DNA of 19,686 bases from Merdivivens faecigallinarum. GTDB lineage: Bacteria; Bacteroidota; Bacteroidia; Bacteroidales; UBA932. The stretch lies in the NCBI GenBank assembly GCA_017695055.1, contig JADILY010000039.1, positions 1-19,686 of the forward strand, written 5' to 3'. How positions within the stretch are numbered: the first letter of the stretch is position 1; each line of letters starts with the position of its first letter. Position numbers and translations under genes: made by a program. The notes under the pieces are model-generated. The model ran no database searches and was not told the origin of the DNA. It saw nothing but the letters and a program-made list of their open reading frames with translations. Positions 17,113 through 19,686 of the stretch are shown here, piece after piece.

Positions 17113-17123
17113 GGATTTTCCTG

Positions 17124-18500
17124 ATGGGAAAGAAAATATCGGAATTTTTCAGGGATACGGGCAATCTGAGATGGATTGTGCTCGTATCCCTTTCGCTTCC
17201 GATGTTCGCATCGTATTTTTTCGATGACATCTTTTCCACGATAAGCCAGGAGTTCGAAAATCCCGGTAACGTGGCCCTCGGCTGGTCCATTGCGGATTAC
17301 GGATTTTTCAGAAGCGCATATTCGCTGCTCTGCATCTTCGGAGGCCTGATTGTCTGCGGGATGCTCCTCGACAAATGGGGTGTCAGGATAACGGGCTCCA
17401 TTTTCGTAGGCCTAATGGTCTGCGGGGCGGCACTGATAACATATTCGATATCCGGCTCCTTTGCGGCAAGCCGTTTCGCCGGATGGCTTTCCGGACTTTT
17501 CGAGAAACCTTCGCTCGCTTTGGCATACGCCGGCTGCGCGATGTTCGGCCTCGGCAGCGAAATAGCCGGGGTAGCCGTAAACAGGTCTATTGCCAAATGG
17601 TTCAAAGGCAGGGAAATGGCATTCGCCATGGGGCTTCAGCTCGCACTGGCAAGGCTCGGTACGGCGGCCGCCCTCGTCACTGTGCCGAGAATCGTAAACC
17701 TTGAAGGCTACATCCCGTTTTCAGAAACATCCAGACCAGCACATCTCGGGCTGATACTGATAATGACCGGACTGATACTGTGGGCATTGTTCATAGCCAT
17801 CGACTACCGGACAGGGCGCAAAGGACCGGCTGCGGAAGAAAAAAACGGCGGCACCGAGGACAGATTCCGTTTTTCCGATGTCTGGAAAATAATCGGCAAC
17901 CGGCATTTCATACTGATTTCCCTGCTCTGCGTGACATTTTACTGCTGCGTAATATCCTTCCGGAAATTCGCCACGGCCATACTCATCCCCCGGTTCGGGA
18001 TAGAAAGCGACATCGCTTCCCTGATGGTCGCCATGATACCATTCTTCACCCTTGTATTCGCCCCGCTGTTCGGAGCGGTCGTGGACATGGTAGGCAAAGG
18101 GACGAAAATCATGATACTCGGTTCTGCAATGATTCTGCTGTCCCACCTGATGGTGGCATTCGCCCCGGGAATCCCGGCATTCGGCTTCATTGCAATCTCG
18201 ATTCTCGGACTCGGATATTCCCTCGTTCCGGCGGCCATGTGGCCTTCGCTTCCGAAAATCATCCCCGAGAGCAAACTCGGGACTGCATTTTCATTGGTTT
18301 ACTGGATACAGAACATCGGACTTTTCTTCACCCCCATCATTGTCGGGAAAATCATCGAAAACACAGCCGAGCCGGCAATGGCCGAATATTTTTTCATCGC
18401 CCTGGCATTGTGCGCCATAGCTATCTCGTGCATCCTGAGCCGGTCATCCGACAGGCATCCGGAGCTTTGCCTTGACAAAAAGGCCAAAAGCAAAGGATAA
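17124..18500 (+). CDS. Major facilitator superfamily transporter, MFSD1-like (copy 2)
   Basis: Second inner-membrane MFS transporter, 458 aa, a diverged duplicate of the gene just upstream. It shares DKWGVR (83-88), AKWFKGREMAFAMGLQL (157-173) with ARLG, a matching loop-rich stretch after segment 3 (SGSFAASRFAGWLSGLF), and VPAAMWPSLPKI and SLVYWIQNIGLF near the C-terminus. Predicted about 12 transmembrane segments. The two copies have nearly equal length and sit 11 bp apart on the same strand, so they are probably one transcript, and could act as a heterodimer or as two carriers with different substrates. Substrate unknown. It starts at ATG 17124 with GGGATT upstream as a weak ribosome site. 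Confidence 0.87.
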   Translation: MGKKISEFFRDTGNLRWIVLVSLSLPMFASYFFDDIFSTISQEFENPGNVALGWSIADYGFFRSAYSLLCIFGGLIVCGMLLDKWGVRITGSIFVGLMVCGAALITYSISGSFAASRFAGWLSGLFEKPSLALAYAGCAMFGLGSEIAGVAVNRSIAKWFKGREMAFAMGLQLALARLGTAAALVTVPRIVNLEGYIPFSETSRPAHLGLILIMTGLILWALFIAIDYRTGRKGPAAEEKNGGTEDRFRFSDVWKIIGNRHFILISLLCVTFYCCVISFRKFATAILIPRFGIESDIASLMVAMIPFFTLVFAPLFGAVVDMVGKGTKIMILGSAMILLSHLMVAFAPGIPAFGFIAISILGLGYSLVPAAMWPSLPKIIPESKLGTAFSLVYWIQNIGLFFTPIIVGKIIENTAEPAMAEYFFIALALCAIAISCILSRSSDRHPELCLDKKAKSKG

Positions 18501-18537
18501 AAATGCGCACACGCACGTCCTTTCCGCTTTTTTTCGT

Positions 18538-18545
18538 TAATTTTG
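18538..18545 (+). promoter_or_regulatory. -7 element of the metG promoter
   Basis: TAATTTTG matches TAnnTTTG, 35 bp before the metG ATG in an 80-bp gap after the MFS pair. No -33 TTTG at normal spacing is apparent. There is no clear terminator hairpin in the gap. Confidence 0.5.
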
Positions 18546-18580
18546 CATGTTTTATAAACATATTCTAATAAAATTGTTTT

Positions 18581-19686
18581 ATGGAAAAGAATTTCAAACG
18601 CACACTCGTAACATGCGCCCTGCCTTACGCCAACGGGCCCCTTCACATCGGACATCTCGCCGGAGTCTATGTTCCGGCCGACATTTATGTAAGGTACTTG
18701 CGAATGCGCGGTGAAAAAGTGCTTTTTGTCTGCGGTTCCGATGAACACGGCGTGCCAATAACGATAAAGGCGAAAAAGGAAGGCTGTTCTCCTCAGGACA
18801 TCGTGGACAAATACCATAAAATGATAAAGGATTCGTTTTCCGGGCTCGGAATCGATTTCGACATATATTCAAGGACGAGCTCCCCTACCCACCACCGCTT
18901 CGCGGCGGAATTTTTCAGAAAACTTTATGACGAAGGGAAGTTCATCGTAAAGGAAAGCGAGCAATACTACGACCCGGAAGCGAAAACATTCCTTGCCGAC
19001 AGATACATTGTGGGAACCTGCCCGAAATGCGGCAATGAAGGAGCCTACGGCGACCAGTGCGAGAAGTGCGGAAGCACCCTCAGCCCTGAAGAGCTCATAA
19101 ATCCGCACTCGGCTATAAGCGGAAGCGAGCCTGTAAAGAAAAAGACCAAACACTGGTATCTTCCTTTGGACCAATATGAAGGATGGCTGAAAGAATGGAT
19201 TCTCGAAGAACACAAGGAATGGAAGCCTAACGTGTACGGCCAATGCAAGTCCTGGCTTGACGGAGGATTGCAGCCGAGGGCGGTAAGCCGCGACCTCGAC
19301 TGGGGAGTTCCCGTACCCGTGGAAGGGGCCGAGGGCAAAGTACTTTACGTATGGTTCGATGCCCCTATCGGCTATATTTCCAATACCATAGAGCTCCTCC
19401 CGCGCACATGGGAGAAATGGTGGAAGAGCAAGGACACGAGGATGATCCATTTCATAGGCAAGGACAACATCGTATTCCATTGCATAGTCTTCCCGTCCAT
19501 GCTCAAGGCATACGGGGAGTTCATCCTCCCGGACAACGTGCCTGCAAACGAGTTCCTCAACCTCGAAGGCGAGAAACTGTCCACCTCGCGCAACCATGCC
19601 GTATGGCTGCACGAGTACCTTCAGGATTTTCCTGGCCAGCAGGACGTCCTCAGGTATGTCCTCTGTTCCAATCTGCCGGAAACGAA
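18581..19686 (+). CDS. metG: Methionine-tRNA ligase (partial, C-terminus off the window)
   Basis: Class I aminoacyl-tRNA synthetase that charges initiator and elongator tRNA(Met) with methionine. It is open from ATG 18581 to the window edge (368 codons), so the anticodon-binding domain and any C-terminal dimerisation domain are not seen. HIGH is intact at residues 22-25 (PLHIGHLAG). A zinc-binding insert follows (CPKCGN and CEKCGS, two Cys pairs in the connective region), typical of the four-Cys MetG1 form. The KMSKS loop reads KLSTS (in LEGEKLSTSRN), a substitution I believe is usual in Bacteroidota MetG. YVWFDAPIGYIS and FIGKDNIVFH are conserved active-site segments. Downstream context is unknown. 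Confidence 0.95.
   Translation, partial: MEKNFKRTLVTCALPYANGPLHIGHLAGVYVPADIYVRYLRMRGEKVLFVCGSDEHGVPITIKAKKEGCSPQDIVDKYHKMIKDSFSGLGIDFDIYSRTSSPTHHRFAAEFFRKLYDEGKFIVKESEQYYDPEAKTFLADRYIVGTCPKCGNEGAYGDQCEKCGSTLSPEELINPHSAISGSEPVKKKTKHWYLPLDQYEGWLKEWILEEHKEWKPNVYGQCKSWLDGGLQPRAVSRDLDWGVPVPVEGAEGKVLYVWFDAPIGYISNTIELLPRTWEKWWKSKDTRMIHFIGKDNIVFHCIVFPSMLKAYGEFILPDNVPANEFLNLEGEKLSTSRNHAVWLHEYLQDFPGQQDVLRYVLCSNLPET

Noticed and set aside
18501..18580. Possible terminator after the MFS pair (TGCG-CACA-CGCA then a T-run)
   Set aside because: The stem is only 4 bp and the T-run is offset by about 20 nt; not convincing.
1..19686. CRISPR arrays, tRNA or rRNA genes, insertion sequences, phage or toxin-antitoxin genes
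   Set aside because: None seen: no spaced direct repeats, no cloverleaf-like gap sequence, no transposase or integrase motifs, and intergenic gaps are at most about 105 bp.

Overview
This window looks like a piece of a Bacteroidota chromosome, most likely order Bacteroidales. The evidence is a SusC/SusD outer-membrane pair, several copies of the Bacteroidota -7 promoter motif TAnnTTTG, weak or absent Shine-Dalgarno sequences, and housekeeping proteins with the features expected of that phylum. A Rikenellaceae/Alistipes-like source is a guess. No stretch over 300 bp lacks a gene; the longest gap is about 105 bp. I see no tRNA, rRNA, CRISPR array, insertion sequence or phage gene.

Left half, minus strand, read from high to low coordinates. 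A first unit holds rlmN, a patatin-POTRA-barrel outer-membrane protein and recX (11567 down to 7738), with a 19 bp gap and then a 26 bp overlap. A second unit holds rpiB, prfB and a class I fumarase (7632 down to 4441), with gaps of 14 and 9 bp. It starts at the best promoter in the window. prfB is split between two frames by the classic RF2 programmed +1 frameshift, so it must be read as one gene (6088-7171). After 81 bp comes a susC/susD pair; susD runs off the left edge and is missing its C-terminus.

Right half, plus strand. recA is divergent from rlmN, and their predicted promoters overlap. recA, trpS and dnaG are packed with a 5 bp gap and then a 1 bp overlap. Next come two tandem, paralogous MFS transporters of about 460 aa, 11 bp apart. 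metG follows and is cut by the right edge.

Taken together, this is a housekeeping block for translation (prfB, rlmN, trpS, metG), replication and recombination (dnaG, recA, recX) and central carbon metabolism (rpiB, fumarase), with envelope genes interspersed (susCD, patatin autotransporter, MFS pair). I found no clearly new multi-gene system. The points most worth checking are the prfB recoding site, the MFSD1-like tandem transporters, the patatin-barrel fusion next to recX, and the overlapping recA/rlmN promoters.
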